From positions 82,527 through 146,526 of the forward strand of contig CAJNOL010000389.1 in the NCBI GenBank assembly GCA_905250125.1: a DNA stretch of 64,000 nt, given 5' to 3'. The notes under the pieces are model-generated. The model ran no database searches, was not told where the DNA came from, and saw nothing but the letters and a program-made list of their open reading frames with translations. Position numbers and translations under genes: made by a program. The stretch is from Rotaria sordida (taxonomy: Eukaryota; Rotifera; Eurotatoria; Philodinida; Philodinidae). Of the stretch, positions 36,309 to 49,211 are shown piece by piece; within the stretch, counting starts at the first letter, position 1, and the number at the start of each line of letters is the position of its first letter.

Positions 36309-38249
36309 ATGAGTTCATTAACATCATCATCATTAACTTCCATAGTTTCGGATAATCTTATTCATTATTGTTCAGGTTCAATTCCAATATCCTTTACTGA
36401 ACTTAATTTAAAACAAACATTACTTGGTGGACAATCATTTCGGTAAATTTTTCTTAATTATTTAATTTTATTTTTATATTTAACAGATGGATAGAACAAA
36501 TATCAAATGAATTTATTGGTGTTCTTGGTTCATATATTATTTGTTTACAACATATAAATGAAAATCTTCATTATACATTTTATATTAATATTTCAAATAA
36601 AAATCTTTTAAATTTATCAAATGAAAATAATCGTCAAAATGAAACATCTCTTATTTTACATAATTATTTTCAATTATCTATAAAACTTCATGATCTATTT
36701 CAAATATGGTGTAAATCTGATGAAAGATTTCAAAATCATTTAATACCAATTGGTATACGTGTTTTAGCACAAGATCCTCTAGAAAATTTAATATCATTTA
36801 TATGTTCAAGTAATAATAATGTACAACGTATAACAAAAATGATTAAATTACTTTGTATTGAATATGGAAAAGAAATTGGTACATTAAATGGTATAACTTA
36901 TCATGAATTTCCAACAATAGGTAATTTAATTACACAAAGAAAAATAAAATAAAATATATATTTTTTTTTCAGATGAACTTGATAAACCAAATCTTGAAAA
37001 ACATTTACGAGAATTAAATTTTGGTTATCGTGCACGATATATTCAAGAAACAATTAAATATCTTAAATATACTATTAATGATTTATCATTTTTTGATCGA
37101 TTAAAATCTTTATCAGTTAAAGAAGCTCGTATTGAATTATTAAAAATTATGGGTGTTGGTAGAAAAGTAAGAAAATCTATCCAAAACAAAAATAAAAACA
37201 TAAAAATTTGTCTTTTAAACAATATTTAGGTTGCAGATTGTGTTCTATTAATGTCACTTGGAAAACAAGATGTTGTACCTGTTGATACTCATATACATTC
37301 AATAGCAGTAACATATTATGGACGAAGAAAAAATTTACAATTAACTACAAGTAATTATGATGAGATATCTTCATTTTTTGAACAACTTTGGAAACCATTT
37401 GCTGGTTGGGCACAAGCTGTAAGTTTTTTTTTTGTTTTTTAATCTTACAACGAAAATCTCCCAATTGATTAGTAGCTGTTGAATAGGGACTATGTGCATT
37501 ATACAGACATTAATAAGTTATAAATACTTTGCATAGAGTTCGGTACTCTTAGCGTGTTACTGCAGAGATATTGTATATTAGTAGTACTTTGTTAAGTCAA
37601 TGTCGTGGTTCCCACGAGAAACATTATGAAAACTGATTTTTGTATTGACATGTTGCACAGAAAAAAAAAGCCTTAACAAGAATAGTTTGTTGTAAAAGTT
37701 TCAGATCTTTTGGTTTGCATCTATTCTAAAATAAGAAAATTGAATCAGCCCGCATATATGAAACATGTACAAGATATACTTTTATCATAGCCGTATCTTA
37801 AGATAGGAAAAGAAAAAAAAAGATCTGAAACTTTTTTAGTAATTGAAAATCAATTTTCACCATGGTCCTTAGGGAAACTATGGCATTGACTTAAAAAATA
37901 CCGACAAAATATAATAACTTCGTAGCAATAAACTAAAGGCTCAATCTTTTTTTTTCAGGATAGTTCATATCTGTATGATGCATATAATCTCGATTTAATA
38001 ATAATTAATCAGTTGACAGATGTACGTCGTTAGATGATTCCTCGGTTTTTTAATTATTTAATTTGTTCTTTGTTTTTTTATTAGGCAGCATTTTCTAATG
38101 AACTTCGTTCGACAAGTAATAATAAAACTAATATTAAATCAAGATCATTAAAACGTTCAATAAGCAGTTATGAAACTAATAATCAACATCAATTAGTAAA
38201 ATGTAGAAAAAAAAGTTTATCAATTCAACAACAAATAAAAGAATCTTAA
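36309..38249 (+). CDS. OGG1: 8-oxoguanine DNA glycosylase/AP lyase
   Basis: It excises 8-oxoguanine opposite C in base excision repair. Exons 36309-36442, 36487-36920, 36973-37166, 37230-37418 and 38085-38249 join in phase to 371 residues (human 345). The N-terminal TBP-like domain shows LLGGQSFRWIEQ. The core has RVLAQDPLENLISFICSSNN (family LRQDPIECLFSFICSSNN), LNFGYRARYI and the helix-hairpin-helix GVGRKVADC. Catalytic Lys is K254, the last codon of exon 3; catalytic Asp is D273 in VPVDTHIH. The 19-residue spacing equals human K249/D268. LWKPFAGWAQA precedes the last exon. The C-terminal tail is basic (KRSISS, KCRKKSLSI), possibly for nuclear targeting. The start chosen is the first ATG in the open exon and leaves a short Ser-rich extension. 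The last intron holds a palindromic repeat. Confidence 0.94.
37451..38035. repeat. Palindromic repeat, family B copy 1 (OGG1 intron 4)
   Basis: AAGTCAATGTCGTGGTTCCC (from about 37594) pairs with an inverted GGGAAACTATGGCATTGACTT near 37870-37893, and ATGAAAACTGATTTTT with AAAATCAATTTTCAC. AAGTTTCAGATCTTTT and AAAAGATCTGAAACTTT also pair. The outer parts continue as weaker inverted repeats (CCAATTGATTAG with TTAATCAGTTGACAG). It shares sequence and structure with the element at 47980-48512. It fills most of the 666-bp intron. Confidence 0.8.
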
Positions 38250-39427
38250 AAATATGCATGTATATATATATTGAGTTGACCTACATATCTATATTGTTTT
38301 CTTTGGTACAAATAAACAAAATCTAGAATATTCTTTTCTTCTATCGTATTTTTTCTAGGATAGCAAAAGAAAAAAAAAGACATTGTATATAGACAAGACA
38401 AAGAGTTTTCTGTTTTGCGTTTCTTATTCAGTCGAGGAAAAACATATGTTCGACCATGCGATTTGAATTACAAGAGAGTGTTGTTTTCTTATTAATTACC
38501 AAAAACAAAAAAAAAAAACGTGATTAATTTTTGTTCTCATAAATGAAAAATGATTATTTAGTGCGAAGAAAATATAAGACAAATATATAAAAATTCAATT
38601 AAGTGCATATATTATTTGAGCACGAAATCAATCGTTTTCTTTTCTTTTAAAGATTTCTTATTGGTTTGATTTGGAATCTAGATTTTTATAAAATATTTAT
38701 TAATGCTAATTAATATAATTCATCTATCGAATAAATTTATTATTATTTAAAACTATATAATATAATTTTAATAGAAAAACATAAATAATCTGCAAAAACT
38801 TTATGATTGATAAGTGTTTATTTTTTCTTGCATGCGCACATTGCTATATAGAAAATATTTATGCTAAACTTTTGTTTCATAGTTCTCGAGATTGAATGTG
38901 TTGTGTAAATTGATTTGTAGTAATGTGTATAGTTGTTTTGAAGAGTTTCTTTCAAATAACAAATAAAATTTATTGAAAATAGAATAATCTTTTTTTTTGT
39001 TTTTATAAATTAAATTTGTTTATCATTTTTAAAAGACACATAATTATATTTGATTAAATAATTAATTAATTGTCTTTATTTATTAACTGTCAACTTGCGC
39101 ACTCTATCTAAAGCATTTTTTATCATTCGTTCAAAATATTAGAAACTGTCAATTATTATTTACTGTTTATTATTTATTTCTGATCGAGCAATCAGATCAA
39201 ATATAAGGCAAGAAATTTGATCAGCAAAACTATAAGAATAGAAAAAATAAAATAAAATAAAATAAAAAGAATTCTAAAAATAAACTCAATCTGATATGAT
39301 TTATATGAATGAGTACACATTAATAATAAATATTCATTTATTTCTAGATGTAACTTATTATTGTATACATGTGATTTCTCAAGCAAATAACATATAAGAG
39401 AAGAAAAAAAAAAAGATTTCTAGCATA
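38250..39427. other. Intergenic between OGG1 and tomosyn
   Basis: Extremely AT-rich, with an (AAAAT)n run at about 39242-39267. An acceptor-like TTTCTAG ends at 39423, 4 bp before the tomosyn ATG. Nothing else was recognised. Confidence 0.5.
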
Positions 39428-42400
39428 ATGTCAAGTCGAATTAAATTACCATTTAAATTAGGTGATTCAAAAAAAATAAATGAAATAGAAATAAATGAAA
39501 CATTAAAAAAAGATGACTTTTCATTAAGTGAAGTAAGACATTATTTTTCTTTTTTTTTTTTTTTGAATAATTTATTAAATAATCATTTAATTGAATATTA
39601 GATGGTTCGATATGGTTTTCCATACCGACCAACAACAGTTGCGTATGATCCTGTACAAAAAATTCTTGCTATTGGAACAAAACATGGTCTTATTAAAATG
39701 TAAGTTTAAATTTGTATATTAAGAAAATAAAAAATAAAAAAAAGAAATATTTTCAAATTATTAGTTATGGTGGTGCATTTGTTGAATGTTCATTACAACA
39801 TCCAAGTGAAGTTGAAATTGTTCAATTAGTTTTTCGTATAAATGAAGTAAAATCTTTTTTTTTGTTTTATTTATTTTACTAAAATACGATTTCATTTTCT
39901 TTTATAAAAGGGTGCATTGATAAGTGCTTGTAAAGATAATTATATACATTTATGGAATTTACGTCAAAAGAAGCCAGTTATTGCTAATTCACTTCGATTT
40001 GTTAAAGAAAAGTAAGTTTAAACTATAAATTTGTGATGAAATCTCATGAGATATTTGATTTATCCTCTTAATATTTCCTGTTAGTTAAAAGGAAATTAGT
40101 TTTTGTTCTTAACGAGAAGAATCATGAAATAATCTTTTGAAAAAAAGAAAATCTTTCATTTCATTTTTTCTATATATTTCTAAATATAATAAAAGTTTAT
40201 TTTATAATTATTTAATGTGATTAATTAATTTAATTTTTTTTTTTTTTTTTTTGAAGAATAAGTCGTTGTTTATTACCACTTGCTTTTAATTCAAAATGGC
40301 TTTTAGTTGGTACTTATTGTGGAAATGTTTATGTTGTTAATCTTGATACATTTACACTTTCATCATATAAAATTATGTGGAATAATGCTATTGGAATGTA
40401 TGTATATTGAATTAATTTGTATAAAATTAATTTTGTTCGATTTTTTAATATTATAGGGGTAAAAGTTCACATCCAGGAGTTGTTGTTGATTTATGTCAAA
40501 ATCCTGATGATCCAACTCGAGTAAGATAATTGATTTAATACTTAAATGTTAAAAAATCATCGGAAATGAATGTTCTACTTCCGGAACGTGACTCCGTCAA
40601 GCTGACAAGTCTTATGTATGTTATTCGTGAGAGAACCAAGAAAAATAAAACAAAACAAAATTCAATTAAATCTTATAGACGTCTGCCTTTTTGTTTTTTT
40701 TTTGAAGATTCAATATTTATTTAATTTATTATAAAAATTAATTGATAACGAAATATTCTAAAATAGTATAAGTACTCTTCAAAATATTATTGTCTTTCTA
40801 AAAACAAAAAATGTCAAGATCATATATTATATTCTTTGTTTTCTTATGTTTAACATGAAACAATACTATTTTATGAGAATAAATAATACCGGAAGTAAAG
40901 AATCTTGGAATGTATAATAATACTTTAATAAATAGGAAAAAGATGATGTTTAGAGATCTTCTTTGATAATCTCACTTTTTGTTTTTTTATTAGTTGTACA
41001 TTGGATTCAGTACACATTTATCATCACCAAATAATGTTCCAGTTGGTCATGTTATTTGTTGGAATTTACAACAAAAAACATCTGAAAGTGTTTATACATT
41101 ATCACAAGTAAAATTTGAAATAATTTATTTAAAAGAAAAAAAACAGAAATTTTTATTCATAGGGTTTAACATCTCTATCATGGCATTATGAAGGTCGACA
41201 ATTTATGTGTTCACATTGTGATGGTTCATTATCCGTATGGAATTTACGATCTGTTGATAAGCCCGTTAGCATAAATTATCCACATAGTATAACAAAACAA
41301 AAAATCTTTTTTTTTATATTTATAAAAATATTTAACTCTTCTTCTTTTTGTTTTTCCATTAGGTCGTATTTGTAAAGATGAAACACCTAAATTTGCACCA
41401 ATAGGAAAAGTTGTTTGGAGTGTTGTTAAAAACTCGTATGTTTGTGTTGGTTTCAATAAAATAAAATTTTTTCTTTTTTGAAATTCTAGTGGAGATTCAT
41501 TTATAATATTTTCTGGTGGAATGCCATCACAAACTGATCAACAACAAGCATCTGGTAATAATACACAACCATCAAAACCATCATCATATTTTTTAACAAT
41601 ACTTCGTGGTCAAACAACAAATGTTCTTCATATGGATAATTCAATTGTCGATTTTCATGTTATATCACCATCGCCACATATAGCTGGTTAAATTTATTTT
41701 TGAAACATTTTTTTTTTTAATATTAAATTTGACTTTTGTTTGTTAAAGATGTACCTGATCCATCAGGTGTTGTTATTTTACTTGAAAATGATCTTGTTAT
41801 GATTGATTTAAAAAATGAAAGGTAAGAAAATTAGTATGTTTTTTGTTTCTAGAAAAAGAAGAAAAAATCAAAATTTTATTTTAATTTTAGTTATCCTTTA
41901 TTTGAAAGTCTTCATACATTAGATTTACATGAATCATCAATAACTTATTGTGATTATATAACAGAACCAAATACAAATTTTTATCAAAATCTTCTTCGTT
42001 TACATTCAAAACAAACATCTAAACGTTCATTTAGTCAACAGGTATATTGATTTTTTATTTAAATAATTTAAATCTAATATATATATATATATATATATTT
42101 TGTTTTCTTATAGGATAATCCAATATCAGGTGGTCGTTCAGGTTCAACTATATTTGGTTATAATGAACTTATTATAACTGGGTAAAAAGAAAAAAACAAA
42201 TTATTTTTTTTTAGATTTCTTTCTTTTTTTGATAGTCATGCTGATGGTTCAATTAAATTTTGGGATGCATCAGGTTGTAATCTTGTATTTTTATATAAAT
42301 TACGTACAAATCGTTTATTTGATCGTATACAATCAACAAATCCTATACCAACAACAATATTAAATACAAATAAAGAAATAAATTCAAATATAAAATTTGA

Positions 42401-45400
42401 TACAAAATCAACACGTACAAATAGTGGTACAAATGATGAACAATTAATGTTAATGAATGATGATAATCCATTTAGTATTTATTCAATAAAAATGTGTTGT
42501 GAAGGAAAATATTTAATTGTTGCTGGACGTGGTGGACATGTAACATTATTTAAATTTATGGGTTCAGAATTAGATAAAGCTGATGAAGGTTTAGCTGATT
42601 TATCATGTTTAGAAATACCAATATATCATAGAAATTTATCAAATGAACATGAAGATAGTAATAAAAATTCATCTAATACAGTTATAAATGATTTACAATC
42701 AACAATTAAACAAAATATTGATAAAAAAGTAAAATTTATATTATATGATCTACAACAATTAGTCATAGTATTTAAAAACATTAGATATGAATATAAATAG
42801 ACTTTTCTAATTGAATATCAAGACTTATACAAGAATAAATAGGAGTTACTTTAAAAATTCTTCCATAATCTTCAATAATTTTTCCTTATTTGAAGCTTCT
42901 GTCTGCTACGATTTTCAACATATGAATAAATTACCTTTTATCAACGAGATCAACTAAGAATCTATTTCATAAGATCAATCTCCATTTTTCATATACTATT
43001 GTCATTCTTATACAATGCTATATATGATTGAATTCTATGTCTGCAAATTGAGATTTGTGAGAAATAAAATAGAAATCACACTTCTGTCAAATATGCAACT
43101 AATTGTTGTTCGACAAACTGTTACTTTTCTTTTAAAAAATAAATACGATTTTTTTTTCATAGGACTTTAAAAGTTTACTTCGAGCTAAGAAAGGTTATCG
43201 TCGAATGGCTGGTTATCAACCAGAACTTGTTTGTTTATTATCATGGTTACCAAATGATAAAGTACCACTTTTAACTGATATATCAATTAATTCAAAATAT
43301 GGATTGTATGAATCATATTTTATTTTTTATTTTTTTGCAAGAAAGAAAAAAAAAGTTTAATTCTCTTTTGAAATTTAGATTAATATTTGGATTAGAAAAT
43401 GGTCTTGTTGTTATTGATTATTTAAGTAAATATATTCTTATGAATATGGTAACAAGTGATTTATATGGTACAATGGATCCATTTCAACGAGCAACATCAT
43501 CACCTAAACGTCGTATTGGACCATCAACTGATTTAAATAATGATGATTTAAATACATTTTCATATGAATATCAGGTAAATTATTTTTTCTATATGAAATT
43601 TTATTTTTTATTTGTTTTTTTTCGAAATATATTTTCCTTCCCTCTCTCACCCAAAAAAAAAAGTAAAGATAAAAATTATATTCTATCTAGCAACAATCAT
43701 TAACACCTAATTTACAAACAGTAACAAAAATATATAGTTTTAATAATATTGATGAAAATTTTTCAAAAAATCTTTTACAACCATTTGATTCCTGTACACA
43801 AATACATCGTTCACGATCAAATGAATCTGTACCAACAATAATAAGAGAATATACAGAAGAAAAAACATTACCATCATCAAATAATCCAACATTAGCTAAA
43901 ACAATTCGTACAATACGTAAACATTTTTCACGTACAACAAATAATAAAAATGATAATCAAATTTTATTTGATCAAAATGAAATAAATAATTTTGATGAAG
44001 AATTTAATACAAATTTTTCTAAACCAACAATAACACATGTATCATTAAAACAATTATTACCAAATGATAATACATTAACATCATTTGATAATCAATTTAA
44101 AAATTGTTCATCAAATATTCAAACAAATGATACATATACATATGAAACTATGAAAGATAAATTTTCTAAACAAAATTCATATCCAACAAATGATATTTAT
44201 CATCCAACAATGCAAAATAAACCAGCAATTTCAACAACTGTTACAACATATCATACACGTACTGTTACAGTACAGAGTAATTCGGGTGCGCCCATTTTTA
44301 TTCTCATATAATCGAATGCAATCAAATAATATTATGAATGGGCATGTAGTCTGCAATATTTGAATTACGATTGTTTTTTTTTTATTTTTGTTGCACGCGC
44401 AATTCTATAATCAATCTTTTGTTGAATAAGAATGATATGAAATTGGATAATAAGCATTTATTTTTGTTGTCTGTTTTCATTCATTTGATTGTTTCGAATG
44501 TGATTTTTCTTCACTATATTCTTCTAGCAGCCTTCACCTCCTACTAACACTTCAATCCTAACAGAAAAACGATCTCAAGTGCCATCGACTGATATTAATA
44601 CGGCACTTTGTAAGTTCCTTGTTGATATCAAATGATAAAAAAAAAAAAACGATTACTTTTTTCGGTGTTGTTCTACGTCTGTGATACTATTCCAATTGAT
44701 ATTCTTTATTAGCTTTGCTTTATTTTCTTGCATGTCTATATTATATAAATATTATTATTCAATAATATTTAGTTTTTGTTTTTTTTATTTTAATCTTTTT
44801 ATTTAGACAAACCATTGGTTGTTGATCTTCCACGTTCATCAAGTACATCTAGTTTGGATAATATAATTACAAATGAAAGTATATGTACAATACAATTTTC
44901 TGAATCTTTTACATATAAAAATGGTTTGTATTCAAAAATAGAGAATAATAAAAATTATGTTTGATTTTTTGTTTTTTTTAATATAAAGATTTTACTATTG
45001 CACCAAGTGTTTGGCTTGGTACAAGTACTGGTTCTGTTATAGTTGTTAATTTAAATATTATTTATGAACCAAGAAATATCAGTGGTATGATTTACAGAAT
45101 AGATTTAGAAAAAAAACAAAAAATATAATTTCATTCTTTCTTTTTTTTTTTTAGTTGTACCAAGTGGAACTGTTTTTCGATTAAGTGGCCGATTATTACA
45201 TATTTCTTTTCTTGATCAAAAGGGAATATTAATACCATCGCCAAGTGAAAAATGGGATACAAAAAGTTAGTAATAAAAGTTATTTAAAAAGAAAAATCAA
45301 ATATCATTATTCTATATTATAGAAACTAAAACAAATCGAACTACAGATGGTACACAAGAATTAAATGCATCATCAGTATTACCGAGTAGTAGTTTATCGT

Positions 45401-47207
45401 CTTCTCCAGTTACAAGTACTCCATCAAGTAGTATACAATATACAGTATTTTGTTCATCAAAAGAAGCTCGAGTAAATTTAATCGAATTCTTAATATCAAA
45501 ATCAAATTTATTTATATATATATATTTTTTTTTAAAGGTATTTTCATTACCATCTCAAATTTGTATATCAAAACAAAAAATTTTCGATTCACTTGGTGCA
45601 TCAGCATCAAATATAATGCGTGCATCGGTTGTTAAAATAGCAGGTTAGATCAAAAATAAAAATAAAAATATTTGTTCTTTCTTTTTTTTGTCGTCTCCAA
45701 TAGGTTCTGCTTGTTTAACATGTTATTTATCAGCTGGTCGTATACAAGTTTATAGTTTACCTAGTTTACGTGAACTTTTTAATACAAGTCTTGATTCAGC
45801 TATGGATTCATTTAGAGCAATGATAGGTTTAACATTTACATTTACAAATCGAGGTCATGGACTTTATATGTGTTCACCAACAGAAATTCAAAAAATTACA
45901 CTTTCTGCTGATGTTAAGTATGTATGAGTAGAATTTATTATATTTCAACAACAATTTAACATAAATAGATTACAGACAAATAGATATTAAGTGTCATGAA
46001 GTTTAGTAGGTATCAGAAGTGTTCAAAGGGCAGGATAGGATCAGATTTTTATGCTCTGCGGAGTTGAACATCAAATTTTCAAGTTTTTACCTTCAGAAAT
46101 TGAAAATAGATTACAGAGGGTGTGGGTGTGGTGGATGTGGGTAGAGTATGAAAATATCACTGTGAGTATCTCTGGTAAGCATGTTACTATACCAGTGCGG
46201 TATTAGTATTGGTTAATGTTGGTATTAACATTAATTAATACAAAATACCGAGTTGTCATGACTGAGTAGTTACGTCCTTCGACACGTATCCAAAAGGTAC
46301 TGTGTGTAAATCTCAGCACCAACAACCATGGAATGATCCTAGACAAGTTACTAACTACTATTTGTCTCAGATCACCTATCCGATAGCATGCTGATTATGT
46401 TGTGACATATAACTGCTATTGTAACTAGTTAGTGTGTACGAGGAACTACAGAGCTAGTATTAATTCTAGGGAAAATATTGGACAATTGAATCCGCTGCTA
46501 GGCAACACCTCATACTGCAAGATAGCTGAAAGGCAGGAGTATTCTTCTTCTTCTTCCTTTCAATATCAAATGGTGTTCGTATTGTGATATGTTTAAAATT
46601 TAGAATAGAAAACTTCATTATTTTAAAGAAAAATGATTTAATATTAATATCGATTTTCTTTTATATTTATCTAGAGAACAAATTAATGAAATGCTTTGCG
46701 AATTATATAGTCCATCAATATCAATGCCTGAAGCACCAAAACAAAATTTTTTTGCTAAACTGTTTGCTTCGAATTCAATGATTGATTCAGATCAATTATG
46801 TAAATTTCTTTAAAATTTAAAGAAAACACAAACTTCAATATATTTTAATCTTTTTTTTTTTATTTTAATAGTTGGTGAAACAGCAGGAAAAGCTCCAGCT
46901 GGTATTATTAAAAAAGAAGATGTTAATGTTAACATGAATCAATTACGTGGAACAGCTGAATCAACAAATAGTGTTATACATGATACACGAATGGTGAGAA
47001 ATGATTTTCTTTTTAATTATTTTTTTTTTGTTGTTTTGTTTATTTAATTAGAAATTACTTGAACGTGGCCAAAAATTAAATGAAATAGATCTTGCATCAA
47101 AACAAATGGCTGAACGTGCTGAAGAATTTGCTAGTCTAACACATAAAGTTATGTTAAAACAAAAAGAAAAAGCAGAATGGTCATGGCCATTTACATCAAA
47201 AAAATAG
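39428..47207 (+). CDS. STXBP5: Tomosyn (syntaxin-binding protein 5), WD40 plus R-SNARE
   Basis: Tomosyn binds syntaxin/SNAP25 through a C-terminal R-SNARE and inhibits vesicle priming. Exons: 39428-39532, 39602-39699, 39765-39846, 39911-40011, 40257-40397, 40457-40520, 40994-41107, 41163-41286, 41363-41435, 41490-41686, 41749-41821, 41891-42041, 42114-42181, 42236-42728, 43163-43305, 43379-43574, 43691-44276, 44565-44609, 44807-44923, 44989-45084, 45155-45265, 45323-45471, 45538-45643, 45704-45917, 46675-46799, 46872-46993, 47052-47207. They give 1349 residues (human about 1150). WD40/Lgl landmarks are YGFPYRPTTVAYDPVQKILA, IYGGAFVEC and HADGSIKFWDASG. The Lgl/tomosyn block GYQPELVCLLSWLP with KYGLLIFGLENGLVVIDYL confirms the family. 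A long low-complexity Asn/Thr insert lies in exon 17. The R-SNARE is at about 1281-1343, with zero-layer Arg in LLERGQKLNEIDLASKQM. The exon 17/18 junction was set by phase only and is the weakest. Confidence 0.92.
46200..46560 (+). mobile_element. tRNA-derived SINE-like insertion in tomosyn intron 24
   Basis: At about 46251-46325 the sequence can be aligned to a tRNA of the Ser/Leu class: TGACTGAGTAGTTACG as A box/D arm, ATCCAAAAGG after the anticodon position, and GTAAATCTCAGCACCAACA as T arm, B box and acceptor end. A body of about 215 bp follows and ends in a TTC repeat tail (TTCTTCTTCTTC at about 46543-46555). It is less AT-rich than its surroundings. A small hairpin (GGTATTAGTATTGGTTAATG with its inverse) precedes it. 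The tRNA part is too diverged to function, so a SINE relic is most likely. Confidence 0.55.
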
Positions 47208-47979
47208 TGATTGATTTTTATTTTTCATTTTGAATTAATTGAAATATTCTATTCTCTTTAATCGGATCTTTTTTTGTTTTCCTACCTTATACATGAGTGC
47301 AATATATCCTTAATTTCCCTATTTTAATCGCACTAATGTTGTTCATTATTATTGTTGTTGTTCTTGTTCTTGTTGTTCTTGTTGTTGTTGTGTATGTGGA
47401 TTTATTTTATAGTTTTTTCGCGATCGACACATGCAATAATTCTTCACAGACTACATACATACAACTAATTCATATGTTTTATTTTGTATTTGTATTTACG
47501 ACGAACAGTGACTTTAATTATAATCAAAAATATGTATGTGTAGAAACGAAAGAAAATAATATTTGATAATAGAAATGTTTCTATTTCTGGTCATAAAGAA
47601 AAAGTCATTTTTTTCTCTTCTTGCCCTTTTGAGTGTTTATCTTTCTTTTTTTTCTCCAAATGATGATCTCATATATGGAAACCCTCGTTTTTTTTTTCTC
47701 TACCTAATTTGTAATCCCTCTTATATTTTTGTTGGTGTTTAAAAGAAAAAAGAATCTTTTTACTCGTGCGCGTATTCAAATAAAGTGGCATCGTTTATTG
47801 AAAAACAAAGGCCAAAAAATTTTATGTATACAAGAGTAATACTTTGATTAAATTGATCATTGTAATTAAGAATAACAAAGACGAAGACATACATTCTACA
47901 TCGAATGTAATCTATATTTCAATTGTATTTACTTGTTACTGGTACTAGTGATATTAGTGTACTAGTTTTTCATCTTATG

Positions 47980-48512
47980 GAAGAAATTCTATAACTGATT
48001 AATCGCTTCTGAGAAAAGAATTCGAGCTGATCAATTGTTGCTACTGACATATGACATTGTTACGATATTTTGTAAGTCAATGCTGTGGTTCTCCTAGGCA
48101 ACAATAGGAAAACTGATTTTTCATATTTCGAATCGAAACATTGCGTAGCGATAGACCTTAATAAGAATAGTTTATTGTGAAAGTTTAAAGTCTTTTCAAT
48201 GGTTCTATCTTAAGAAACGATTATGATCAAAGGATGTCTTTTATATCGCTTCTTATTTCATGATGGGAACATATCAAAAGATCTGTCATCATTCGAAGTT
48301 TCGATTCGAAATACAAAAACGAATTTTCCTGAGGTTGCTTAAAGGAATCATGGCATTGACCTAAAAACTACAGTAACAACGTAACATTTCAGCAGTAATA
48401 ATTAAACAACTCGAACTCTTTTCATGGTATTTGTAGCTGATTAGAATCTACATGATATTCATAGTTACATCCAAAAAATGATTAATTAGTTGAGAGATTT
48501 TCCTTGTTAGTT
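47980..48512. repeat. Palindromic repeat, family B copy 2
   Basis: GTAAGTCAATGCTGTGGTTC pairs with the inverted GGAATCATGGCATTGACCTA, and TTCGAATCGAAAC pairs with GTTTCGATTCGAAA. Outer arms pair too: GAAAAGAATTCGAGCTG with CAACTCGAACTCTTTTC, and GATTAATCGC with GATTAATTAG. Sequence order matches family B copy 1 at 37451-38035, for example CTTAATAAGAATAGTTTATTG versus CTTAACAAGAATAGTTTGTTG. No coding capacity. Confidence 0.8.
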
Positions 48513-48795
48513 CCTTGTATTGTACAATGAAATTTTAATGATTTTATTTCGTACATGAATAAGTATTTCAAGATTTGAATAGGATAACATTTGACAAAAA
48601 TGATCCATTATGTTTACTTTTTCAATTAGAACTTTTAACATCGCAGGTGAATCTGTAGCTATAACCCAGACCCGAACACCAACATTTAATGAGACTTCAA
48701 CATTTCAAAATATATCTATTTTTCTCAAGCTGCTATTTATATATTAAATCATATGAATGAAGATCTGAACAATTTCTTGTACTTGAGAATAGATC

Positions 48796-49017
48796 ACAGA
48801 AGTAGAAAGTGGTATCGTTTTACTAAAAGAATTCGTTTTCAATGAAAATTCATCTATAGATGATGATGAACTATATGATCAAATAACTAAATACAGGGAG
48901 AAGAAAATGAATTTAATGCTGCATTCCATTCTAGCATCATCAGCAACAAACAAACATATACTTAGCAAGCGAAAAGTCGTACCTGTTCAGGACATTAGTT
49001 TTGAAATAACGTATTAG
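48796..49017 (+). pseudogene. Short open frame without start, possible decayed exon
   Basis: After a GAGAATAG the frame reads ITEVESGIVLLKEFVFNE, then DDDELYDQITKYREKK, ending in VVPVQDISFEITY and a TAG. It is protein-like in composition but has no start, no neighbouring exons and no recognised family. It may be a relic of a mobile element or lost gene, or chance. Confidence 0.2.
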
Positions 49018-49211
49018 AAAAAAAGAAAAGATATTTTTATTTCTGAAGTTCAGCGATATGGTTTTGATAATATTCATGAATTGAAAATCTATATATAATA
49101 TTTCTGATTGAGAAATTAATATTATTTCTTTTGTTTTTTTGTTTTAACAAAATCATTTCAATCTGATCAACTGAATTCGAAAATATTTATTAGTAACTTG
49201 TATTCTTTTAT

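Larger units (their letters stand above)
47208..49211. other. Intergenic with a palindromic repeat and a possible decayed ORF
   Basis: The first 500 bp are the tomosyn 3' UTR, including a TTG/TTC-rich run at about 47341-47390. A palindromic repeat lies at 47980-48512. A short open frame at about 48796-49017 is listed separately. The last 150 bp are AT-rich and may hold the 3' end of the minus-strand hydrolase gene. Confidence 0.5.

Noticed and set aside
40521-40993. Possible inverted ends (CTACTTCCGG and CCGGAAGTAAAG) in tomosyn intron 6
   Set aside because: Pairing is limited to about ten bases and does not extend inward; not enough to call an element.
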